Shown here: positions 7,422-13,304 of the stretch, piece after piece
Numbering within the stretch: the stretch's first letter is position 1
Layout of the letters: each line of letters begins with the position of its first letter
Assembly (NCBI GenBank): GCA_903879775.1
Contig: CAIRMY010000128.1
Span: forward strand, 1 to 13,304
Origin: an uncultured Bacteroidota bacterium
Lineage (GTDB): Bacteria; Bacteroidota; Bacteroidia; NS11-12g; UBA955
Direction of reading: 5' to 3'
Length of the DNA stretch: 13,304 nt
Program-made: the position numbers and the translations under genes
The notes under the pieces: model-generated
Seen by the model: only the letters and a program-made list of their open reading frames with translations
The model's database searches: none
Told to the model about the DNA's origin: nothing

Positions 7422-8244
7422 AAATTGTTTTTACTAAAATGATTGTCGATAATAATGCAAATATAACCCTTAGCCATAAAACCGACACTTTTGGTGCTGT
7501 TTTCTGTCCAAAAGATGAGAAAAAAATGACCCCTATTGCCATTGGAACAAAATATGGCCAAACCATAAATCCAGATTGGGGAAAATGATACCCATATTGG
7601 GTTAATTGAGGGACATTTGGGGCGATTAAATATTGAATAATTGGAACAATAGCAATGATGGGAACGATGCTTAGACTTAGTGAAGTTGCTTCATGAATTG
7701 GTTTTTTTAACAACCAACGAAAAAGTGGCACCATCACAATTCCACCACCAAGGCCACTGAGAGAGACCACAATTCCTGCAAAAAGGCCAACAAAAATTTG
7801 AATCAAAACATTGCTTTTAGATAGCTCATGTGTATTCGAAGGTTCGTTTTTTTTGCCAAAAATCATGTTTGCAATTGAAATCAACAGAAAAAACAAAAAG
7901 ACGATTTGAAATTTATCTTTCTGGTACCAGTTTCCATTTTGAATGAAATAACTCATGGATGTTGCAGCTATGGCACCTGGAATTCCAATGGTTAAACTAT
8001 TTTTAAAACTGTAAACGTTTAATTTTATTTGGCGGTAGATTCCAGAAACGCCAGATAGAAAAACCAAGCCAAAAGAATTGGCAAGTGTGAATTTTACGAT
8101 GTCATCGCTTTGAATGCCATGCTGTTGTGAAAGTAAAAGTCCAATTAAAGGAATGTAAATTAATCCACCACCTACACCAAGCAATCCGGCAAGAAATCCA
8201 CCCAAACAACCGCCAAAAAAGAGAAGTATGATGTTTGAAATCAT
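7405..8244 (-). CDS. TauE/SafE family membrane permease (putative sulfite or organosulfonate exporter family)
   Basis: A 279-residue, very hydrophobic inner-membrane protein with about eight predicted transmembrane segments in two halves. Each half opens with the family's glycine signature: GFLAGLLGVGGGLIYIPL (about 16-33) and GIVVSLSGLGGGIVMVPLF (about 157-175). Some TauE/SafE members export sulfite or sulfoacetate or take part in taurine metabolism; most are uncharacterised, so the substrate here is unknown. The ATG at 8242-8244 overlaps the S41 protease stop as ATGA, a common translational-coupling arrangement. The 3' end overlaps the start of the M28 peptidase by 17 bases. No sulfur-oxidation or taurine genes lie nearby, although bshA and metF are sulfur-related neighbours. 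Confidence 0.87.
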   Translation of the reverse strand: MISNIILLFFGGCLGGFLAGLLGVGGGLIYIPLIGLLLSQQHGIQSDDIVKFTLANSFGLVFLSGVSGIYRQIKLNVYSFKNSLTIGIPGAIAATSMSYFIQNGNWYQKDKFQIVFLFFLLISIANMIFGKKNEPSNTHELSKSNVLIQIFVGLFAGIVVSLSGLGGGIVMVPLFRWLLKKPIHEATSLSLSIVPIIAIVPIIQYLIAPNVPQLTQYGYHFPQSGFMVWPYFVPMAIGVIFFSSFGQKTAPKVSVLWLRVIFALLSTIILVKTIYEIFQ

Positions 8245-9878
8245 TTTTTAAGAATCATTTTAATTCTTTCTGGAGCATTTAAGATTTCAATACATTTTTT
8301 AATTTCCGAATCAATTTTTAGAGCATTTGAAAAATAGTCTTCATTTTTGAGAATTCTCTTATAAATTGCTAATTTTAATTGATTTGCAACGATATCAAAA
8401 TTGGTTTTAATTCCAGATAAAAGAATATTGTTTAGTTTCTTTTCATCCAATACAAAAAGTCCCATTTGCTGAACCCAAAAGCTATCGAGTCCTTGTTTTT
8501 TTAGCTGTAACTGCCAGTTTTTTTGCATTTGCTTGGGAGCATTTAAGGAAATGAATTTTTCAAAATCTGAATTTAATAATTGGTCTGAAACATTTGCATT
8601 CAGATTGATATTGTTCTGTGTAAATTGATTGGCCCAGTCGAAGATGAAATTTTCTCTATCGAACCATTGAATCATGTTTGCGCCACCAAAAAGAGGAAAA
8701 AATACATCTGGATCTACACCGCCTGCTTCGAAAACTGTTCGTCCGTTTGCGGTTTTAAACGCAACTTTGTCTTCGGATTTTTTTATTGTTGCTTTGCCAT
8801 TTTCATCTTTTTCGGCGTATTGAAGTTTCTGAATACAGCGACCGCTAGGTGTATGATATCTGGCGGTGGTGATTTTCATTTGAGTGCGGTATGGCAAGTT
8901 TGAATAGTTTTGAACCAGTCCTTTGCCAAAGCTTGTTTGTCCAACAATGATGGCCCTGTCGAGGTCCTGTAAACTACCGCTTACAACTTCAGAAGCAGAA
9001 GCAGAGTTTTTATTTACCAAGACTAAAAGTGGTAAATCAGGAGCAATTGAAGGCCCCTGTGTGAGCCATTTTTTTGGCCCGTCTTCATTTTTGCCTTTTA
9101 GTGTAACTACAAGTTGATTGTTGCCCACAAAAAGTCTCACAATATCTACAGCTTCGTTCAATAAGCCTCCTCCATTATTTCTTAAATCTAGAATCAAGCC
9201 TTTCAATTGGGTTGTAGCCATTAATTTTTTTAATTCAGTTTCTATTTCGTCAGAACATTTTTGTCCAAATTCATCTAACTTAATATACCCAATATTTTGA
9301 TTTACCATGCCAGCATAAGGTACATTTTTGCTTTTTACATTGACTCTGGTAATTTTTTTGTTTAAAGTTTGGTTTCCCCGAAGAATTATGATTTCAATAT
9401 TTGTATTTGGTGCACCTCTAAAATGTTGGAATATTTCTTCTTGGTTTTTATTTTTGAGGGATATTGTTTCATTATCTTTTATTACAGATGTAATGATATC
9501 TCCAATTTTTACACCTGCTTTATCAAAGGCATATCCTTCAAAAACTTCTGATACAACGGGATAATCATTGCGGTATACTACTTGACAACCCACACCACCA
9601 TATTCGCCTTGTCGTTCAATGAGCGCTTCTTCGGCTTGATATTCACTAAAGAAAACGGTGTAAGGATCGAGGTTAGAAAGCATTGAGCTAATGGCGGTTT
9701 TGACTAATTTTCCTGGGGGAACTTCATCTACGTATTTATCACCAACTTCCTTATAAACAGCTGCAAATATTTCTAGGTTTTTAGAAAATTCAAATAAATC
9801 GTTGACCATTCTTGAACCTGAACTCAAGAAAAATGCAAGAATTGAGAGCATCAACCATTTTGGAATTTTAATTGTCAT
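8241..9878 (-). CDS. C-terminal processing peptidase, S41 family (CtpA/Prc type)
   Basis: A 545-residue serine protease exported or anchored by an N-terminal hydrophobic segment (about 7-22). The helical region NDLFEFSKNLEIFAAVYKEV precedes a PDZ domain at about 88-172 (GGVGCQVVYRNDYPVVSEVF; AGVKIGDIITSV). The S41 core spans about 190-375: LDLRNNGGGLLNEAV (230-244), NSASASE (291-297) and GQTSFGKGLVQ (313-323). Aligning the spacing with E. coli Tsp (Ser430/Lys455) makes S294 the nucleophile and K319 the general base. A helical tail of about 150 residues follows, as in other Bacteroidota members. Such proteases trim or degrade periplasmic proteins at their C-termini. It is the first gene of the minus-strand run, with a -7-like element six bases before its ATG. 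Confidence 0.92.
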   Translation of the reverse strand: MTIKIPKWLMLSILAFFLSSGSRMVNDLFEFSKNLEIFAAVYKEVGDKYVDEVPPGKLVKTAISSMLSNLDPYTVFFSEYQAEEALIERQGEYGGVGCQVVYRNDYPVVSEVFEGYAFDKAGVKIGDIITSVIKDNETISLKNKNQEEIFQHFRGAPNTNIEIIILRGNQTLNKKITRVNVKSKNVPYAGMVNQNIGYIKLDEFGQKCSDEIETELKKLMATTQLKGLILDLRNNGGGLLNEAVDIVRLFVGNNQLVVTLKGKNEDGPKKWLTQGPSIAPDLPLLVLVNKNSASASEVVSGSLQDLDRAIIVGQTSFGKGLVQNYSNLPYRTQMKITTARYHTPSGRCIQKLQYAEKDENGKATIKKSEDKVAFKTANGRTVFEAGGVDPDVFFPLFGGANMIQWFDRENFIFDWANQFTQNNINLNANVSDQLLNSDFEKFISLNAPKQMQKNWQLQLKKQGLDSFWVQQMGLFVLDEKKLNNILLSGIKTNFDIVANQLKLAIYKRILKNEDYFSNALKIDSEIKKCIEILNAPERIKMILKK

Positions 9879-9883
9879 TGTTT

Positions 9884-9891
9884 CAAAGATA
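9884..9891 (-). promoter_or_regulatory. -7 element upstream of the S41 protease operon
   Basis: On the minus strand this octamer reads TATCTTTG, an exact TAnnTTTG match. Its last G is six bases before the A of the protease ATG (9878), so transcription would start at or almost at the start codon. No TTTG or TTG is found at the expected distance upstream, which lowers confidence. If real, it would drive all six genes down to 2398. Confidence 0.4.
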
Positions 9892-9943
9892 ATATTTCAG
9901 ATTTAAATAGAACGCTGAAAAAGGCAAAATGGTTTAATTCACA

Positions 9944-9973
9944 TTGAATTTAGTTGCGTATGGTGTAATTTTG
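9944..9973 (+). promoter_or_regulatory. Bacteroidota-type promoter for the mechanosensitive channel gene
   Basis: TTG at 9944-9946 is followed after 19 bases by TAATTTTG at 9966-9973, a good match to the Bacteroidota promoter. The final G is only five bases before the annotated ATG at 9978. Either the transcript is leaderless or the true start is a later ATG (9984, or 10029 at Met18). Confidence 0.5.
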
Positions 9974-9977
9974 TATT

Positions 9978-11270
9978 ATGGATATGAAACATACATTTTC
10001 ATTGCAAGAGAGGTTTGCAAGCTGGGTCATGGAATTGGTTATCAAGGCTGGAGTTTCAAATGAATCGGCATTGGTTGTTAAGTTACTCATTTTGCTCTCA
10101 ACGCTAATATTGTTGATTGTACTGATAGATTGGATTTCACGAAAGTTAATTTTAGCAATGGTGAAACAATACGCAAGTAAGCGTAATAATAAATTCATGG
10201 ATATTTTGGTCGAAAAGAAGATTTTTAAATATTTAGGACATATAATTCCTGCGATTTTTGCTAAATATACAATGCCATTGGTGCTGTTTGAATTTCAAAA
10301 ATTCTTGCCATTTGCACAAGGTATTTTTGAAATTATCATGGTTGTTGTTATTGTATTATTTTTACAATCTGTTCTGAAGGTTCTGAAGGTTATTTTATTG
10401 GAAATTGATAGCTTAAAAGATAAGCCTATTGCTTCATTTACTCAGTTAATTGGTATGATTATTAATATTTTAGCACTTCTAGTGCTTGTTTCAATCATAT
10501 CTGGTAAACCTTTATGGGCTCTATTTACCGCTGTTGGAGCAATGTCTGCTGTTCTTGCATTGGCCTTTAAAAATGTTTTATTAGGATTTGCAGCATCGGT
10601 GCAAATTTCAACCAATGATTTGTTGAGAAATGGTGACTGGGTAGAATTCTCGAAATATGGAGCCGATGGTATTGTGACTGATATTAATTTATCTACCGTT
10701 AAAATAAAGAATTGGGATAATACAGATACCACAATTCCAACCATCGCATTCACCACTGAATCTTTTAAAAATTGGAGGGGAATGGAGGAGTCGGGTGGAC
10801 GCCGAATTAAAAGAGCGGTATTTGTAAAAATTTCTAGCATCCGTTTTTGCACAGATAAAATGTTAGAGAAATACAAGAAGATTAATTTGATTAAATCTTA
10901 CATTGAAGAAAAACAACCCGAAATTGAAGCTTTTAATGAGAGTATGGGTTTTGATAAATCAATTAAAGGCAACGGCAGACATTTAACGAATTTAGGGCTC
11001 TTCAGAATTTATTTAAAGGCTTATATTGAATCTGTTAGTTCTGTTAACCGTGAAATGGAGCACCTTGTAAGACAGTTGGCTCCAACTGATAAAGGATTGC
11101 CGATAGAAATTTATTGTTTTGCTAAAGAAAAGAAATGGGTAGGATTTGAAGATACCCAAGCCGATATTTTTGATCACGTTTTTTCTGCTGTGAGGGACTT
11201 CGATTTGGAAATGTTTGAAAGTCCTAGCAGTGATTTTCATGGTGAATTAGAATCAGATTCTCTTATTTAA
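9978..11270 (+). CDS. YbdG-type mechanosensitive ion channel (MscS superfamily)
   Basis: A 430-residue inner-membrane protein close in length to E. coli YbdG (415 residues), a small-conductance channel that responds to osmotic downshock or stress. Hydrophobic segments lie at about 34-53, 85-105, 115-140, 154-174 and 179-210. The last is the pore-lining MscS helix, followed by the soluble beta domain. GDWVEFSKYGADGIVTDI (219-236), VKIKNWDNTDTTIPT (241-255) and SFKNWRGMEESGGRRIKR (262-279) closely resemble the YbdG core as I recall it. So does the C-terminal stretch RQLAPTDKGLPIEIYCF (365-381) followed by QADIFDH. The start is the first ATG (9978); ATG 9984 is equally possible because the promoter nearly abuts it. 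The gene stands alone, divergent from the S41 operon and closed by a terminator at 11279. Confidence 0.9.
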   Translation: MDMKHTFSLQERFASWVMELVIKAGVSNESALVVKLLILLSTLILLIVLIDWISRKLILAMVKQYASKRNNKFMDILVEKKIFKYLGHIIPAIFAKYTMPLVLFEFQKFLPFAQGIFEIIMVVVIVLFLQSVLKVLKVILLEIDSLKDKPIASFTQLIGMIINILALLVLVSIISGKPLWALFTAVGAMSAVLALAFKNVLLGFAASVQISTNDLLRNGDWVEFSKYGADGIVTDINLSTVKIKNWDNTDTTIPTIAFTTESFKNWRGMEESGGRRIKRAVFVKISSIRFCTDKMLEKYKKINLIKSYIEEKQPEIEAFNESMGFDKSIKGNGRHLTNLGLFRIYLKAYIESVSSVNREMEHLVRQLAPTDKGLPIEIYCFAKEKKWVGFEDTQADIFDHVFSAVRDFDLEMFESPSSDFHGELESDSLI

Positions 11271-11278
11271 TCTTTTGT

Positions 11279-11306
11279 AATGGCTAAGAAATTGGTCATT
11301 TTTTTT
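11279..11306 (+). terminator. Intrinsic terminator after the mechanosensitive channel gene
   Basis: A 9-bp stem pairs AATGGCTAA (11279-11287) with TTGGTCATT (11292-11300), including two G-U pairs. A GAAA (GNRA) tetraloop closes it, and the T-run extends through 11306. It begins eight bases after the channel stop codon and ends transcription before the next promoter. Confidence 0.75.
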
Positions 11307-11309
11307 GAA

Positions 11310-11342
11310 TTTGAAATTAGTCTGAAAATTTCATTAAATTTG
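11310..11342 (+). promoter_or_regulatory. Bacteroidota-type promoter for the beta-helix exoprotein gene
   Basis: TTTG at 11310-11313 and TAAATTTG at 11335-11342 are separated by 21 bases, an exact -7 match with acceptable spacing. Expected transcription start is near 11347-11350, giving a leader of about 16-19 bases before the ATG at 11366. The promoter starts only four bases after the T-run of the preceding terminator. Confidence 0.6.
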
Positions 11343-11365
11343 TTAATATTCAAAACAGAACAATT

Positions 11366-13304
11366 ATGATTCAAAATAGAATAAAATTACTTTTTATATG
11401 CATTTTTCTTATTTTCAATGGATTAAGTGCTCAATTATCAGGTAATTACACCATTGGAGGGGTAACATCTGCTACAAATTTTGCAACATGGTCTGATTTT
11501 GCAACAGCTTACAATTCAAATGGCGTAAGCGGAAATGTTTCTGTAACGGTGATGAGTGATTTAACAGTGAGTTCTATTGTTCAATTGAATCAGCATTCTA
11601 GCAATCCTACAACTGCTTCAAAAAAGGTTGTGATCAAAGGAAATGGCAAAACCATTACCGGTAATTTGTCATACGAGGTTTTTGCCCTCAATGGTGCCGA
11701 TTATTTTGAATTGAAAAAATTGAATATTGTGAATTCAGGTTCATCTTCATTGGTTCAAGGAATTCGCTTTTACAATGCTGCCAACTACAATGTTATTGAT
11801 TCATGTGTTGTTGAATTTACGAATCTTTCAAGTTCTACAGTTCCTGAAGGTGCATATATTTCATTTGCAACGAATAACTCCTCATTAAAAACAACAACCT
11901 CATCTCATAATGGCATTGGAAATACAATCAAAAATTGTATTCTTAAAACTTCATTGTCTGGCTCACCCGGACCTGCATATGGCATTATTGATCAACAAGG
12001 TACATCTACTTATTCAACATCTGGTTCAAATAATTCTTTTATTGGCAATAAAATTACGAACTTTTATTCGTTTGGCATTTTTGCTAGATATGTAAATGGT
12101 GAAGAGTTTTCGAATAATGAAATTTCACGTGATAATGCGAATTCAAACTCTCTTGTTGACACATCCTTAACAGGCATTTCAGTCATAGAAGCATATGCTT
12201 CCACCAAAGCTTTAGTAGTAAATTCAAATATCATTAGAGATTTGCCATTCAAATCTGCTACGGCAAGTTCAAGTAATTTGATTTCAACGTTTAATGGATG
12301 TAATTTTTACAATGTATTTGGCACATCTACATTAACCAACAGTGTTGATCAAAATAAAATTTTTAATGTATTATTTAATAGTTCTTGCAATGGTATTTCA
12401 GTTGAAAGTTGTGTTGCATTCACTTTGTCAAAGAATAAAATCTATAATTTAAAAGGGAATTATGGCAATTCTACGGGTATCTATTGTTATGCTGGAGCGG
12501 ATTTTAATATCGTTGAGAATTCGGTGCGAAAATGTGATTTCGGAAGCGCCTCGAATGGCAGTGGTATTTTGATTTATACTTTAAGCGTACAAACAAAATA
12601 TTTTAATCAGAATATCATGAATGGCAATGTTTTAGATTCAAATAATTCAAATAGCGAAATGTATGGACTTGTGGCATTCTATAGTGCTGATTGGGATATT
12701 AATCGCAACATGATTACTGCGAACAAAGCTCTGAGCTCAACGTCTTTGTTTTGGGGAACTTACTTTTATTTTTTAGGAAACGTTAATTTTAATTCAAATT
12801 TGATTGCGTTTAACGATGCTTCCAGTGAGAACAATTCATTTTATAATTTAAACTATAATACCGGCTATACTTCGAATATTTTTCAAAATACAATTTATTT
12901 AAGAGAGAATAATTCGGGTCAATATTCCTATGGATTTATGGTTGAGGATGACTCTTACATTTCTTTTGTAGGAAATATTCTTGATTTAAAAGGTACCGCC
13001 ACAATATACCCTACCTATTTGAATTCTTATGCTACAATCAAAGAAGTAGATAATAATACATTTAATATTTCCGGTTTTAGCACTGAATATTGGGCATTGG
13101 GTACAATAAATTACAGCAATTTTGCAGCATGGAAATCAAGTTCTGATGTTGGTCCGGGTGAACGATTCTTAAATCCAGTATTTAAAGATATTGCGAAATA
13201 TAATTTTCAGTCGAATTGTTTTGAAAACCAGAACAATGTAACTTACAAAGTATCTACTTCTCAGGATATCAAAAAAGCCTCAAGGAATTTAGTTAAAAAT
13301 GATC
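11366..13304 (+). CDS. Large secreted right-handed beta-helix protein, 3' end beyond the window
   Basis: The frame opened by ATG 11366-11368 has no stop to the right edge, giving 646 complete codons of an incomplete gene. Residues 1-22 form a Sec signal peptide (basic MIQNRIK, hydrophobic core, NGLSA) and the mature protein should begin QLSGNYTIGG, an opening I associate with Bacteroidota extracellular beta-helix proteins. The remainder is rich in Asn, Ser, Thr and aromatic residues with few charges. Repeated short strands are phased by Gly-hydrophobic pairs at residues 132, 206, 237, 270, 343, 371, 400, 434 and 523, as in parallel beta-helices. The segment ERFLNPVFKDIAKYNFQSN (about 593-611) resembles the end of a beta-helix domain. 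It probably acts at the cell surface or outside the cell. Any C-terminal secretion-sorting domain would lie past the window. No catalytic residues are recognisable, so enzyme versus adhesin cannot be decided. Confidence 0.8.
   Translation, partial: MIQNRIKLLFICIFLIFNGLSAQLSGNYTIGGVTSATNFATWSDFATAYNSNGVSGNVSVTVMSDLTVSSIVQLNQHSSNPTTASKKVVIKGNGKTITGNLSYEVFALNGADYFELKKLNIVNSGSSSLVQGIRFYNAANYNVIDSCVVEFTNLSSSTVPEGAYISFATNNSSLKTTTSSHNGIGNTIKNCILKTSLSGSPGPAYGIIDQQGTSTYSTSGSNNSFIGNKITNFYSFGIFARYVNGEEFSNNEISRDNANSNSLVDTSLTGISVIEAYASTKALVVNSNIIRDLPFKSATASSSNLISTFNGCNFYNVFGTSTLTNSVDQNKIFNVLFNSSCNGISVESCVAFTLSKNKIYNLKGNYGNSTGIYCYAGADFNIVENSVRKCDFGSASNGSGILIYTLSVQTKYFNQNIMNGNVLDSNNSNSEMYGLVAFYSADWDINRNMITANKALSSTSLFWGTYFYFLGNVNFNSNLIAFNDASSENNSFYNLNYNTGYTSNIFQNTIYLRENNSGQYSYGFMVEDDSYISFVGNILDLKGTATIYPTYLNSYATIKEVDNNTFNISGFSTEYWALGTINYSNFAAWKSSSDVGPGERFLNPVFKDIAKYNFQSNCFENQNNVTYKVSTSQDIKKASRNLVKND

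Noticed and set aside
10371..10388. Perfect tandem duplication GTTCTGAAG x2.
   Set aside because: It is in frame inside the channel gene, encoding VLKVLK in a membrane-proximal helix, and is too short to suggest more than a slippage duplication or chance.
11910..12252. Short open frames on both strands inside the last gene (11910-12095 plus, 12064-12252 minus).
   Set aside because: They overlap the uninterrupted 646-codon frame that begins with a signal peptide at 11366, which explains the region better.
1..13304. Searched by eye for CRISPR arrays, tRNA or rRNA genes, IS ends, att sites, toxin-antitoxin pairs and known defence genes.
   Set aside because: No regularly spaced repeats, tRNA-like cloverleaf, transposase or defence-type domains were seen. 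All gaps between genes are under 100 bases.

Overview
The window reads as an ordinary stretch of chromosome from a low-GC member of the Bacteroidota. Three kinds of evidence support this. There are several exact matches to the Bacteroidota promoter -7 element TAnnTTTG, sometimes with a TTTG about 18-21 bases upstream. The families are typical of the phylum: a short ECF sigma factor, a bacillithiol-type BshA, a beta-helix lipoprotein ending in DLGAYE, a CtpA-type S41 protease and an Asn/Ser-rich beta-helix exoprotein. The genes also lack strong Shine-Dalgarno sequences. I see no rRNA, tRNA, CRISPR array, insertion sequence, phage gene or other sign of a mobile element.

Layout. Bases 1-149 hold the last 48 codons of a plus-strand gene, possibly recQ. 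A consensus promoter (172-201) then drives an orphan ECF sigma factor (238-738, TTG start). Its 3' end overlaps the convergent bshA (727-1845, minus). The divergent neighbour of bshA is tadA (1895-2353, plus). From 9878 down to 2398, six minus-strand genes are packed almost without gaps: S41 protease, TauE/SafE permease, M28 peptidase with PA and PDZ domains, metF, rsgA and a beta-helix lipoprotein. Overlaps or gaps between them are 4, 17 and 1 bases overlapping, then 3 and 21 bases apart, so this is most simply one operon. Divergent from it is a YbdG-type mechanosensitive channel (9978-11270, plus). A clear intrinsic terminator (11279-11306) and a new promoter (11310-11342) follow. The window ends inside a large secreted beta-helix protein (from 11366) whose frame has no stop over at least 646 codons.

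How the genes relate. The operon mixes envelope proteins (two PDZ-containing peptidases, a permease, a lipoprotein) with cytoplasmic housekeeping enzymes (MetF, RsgA). BshA makes the first intermediate of bacillithiol, MetF feeds methionine synthesis, and TauE/SafE permeases often move sulfur-containing anions. A shared sulfur theme is therefore possible, but that is inference.

I found no convincing new system. The observations most worth a second look are: a phased 17-residue motif in the final beta-helix protein; -7 elements only 5-6 bases from the predicted start codons of both divergent genes at 9879-9977, suggesting leaderless transcripts or misplaced starts; and the mixed six-gene operon.
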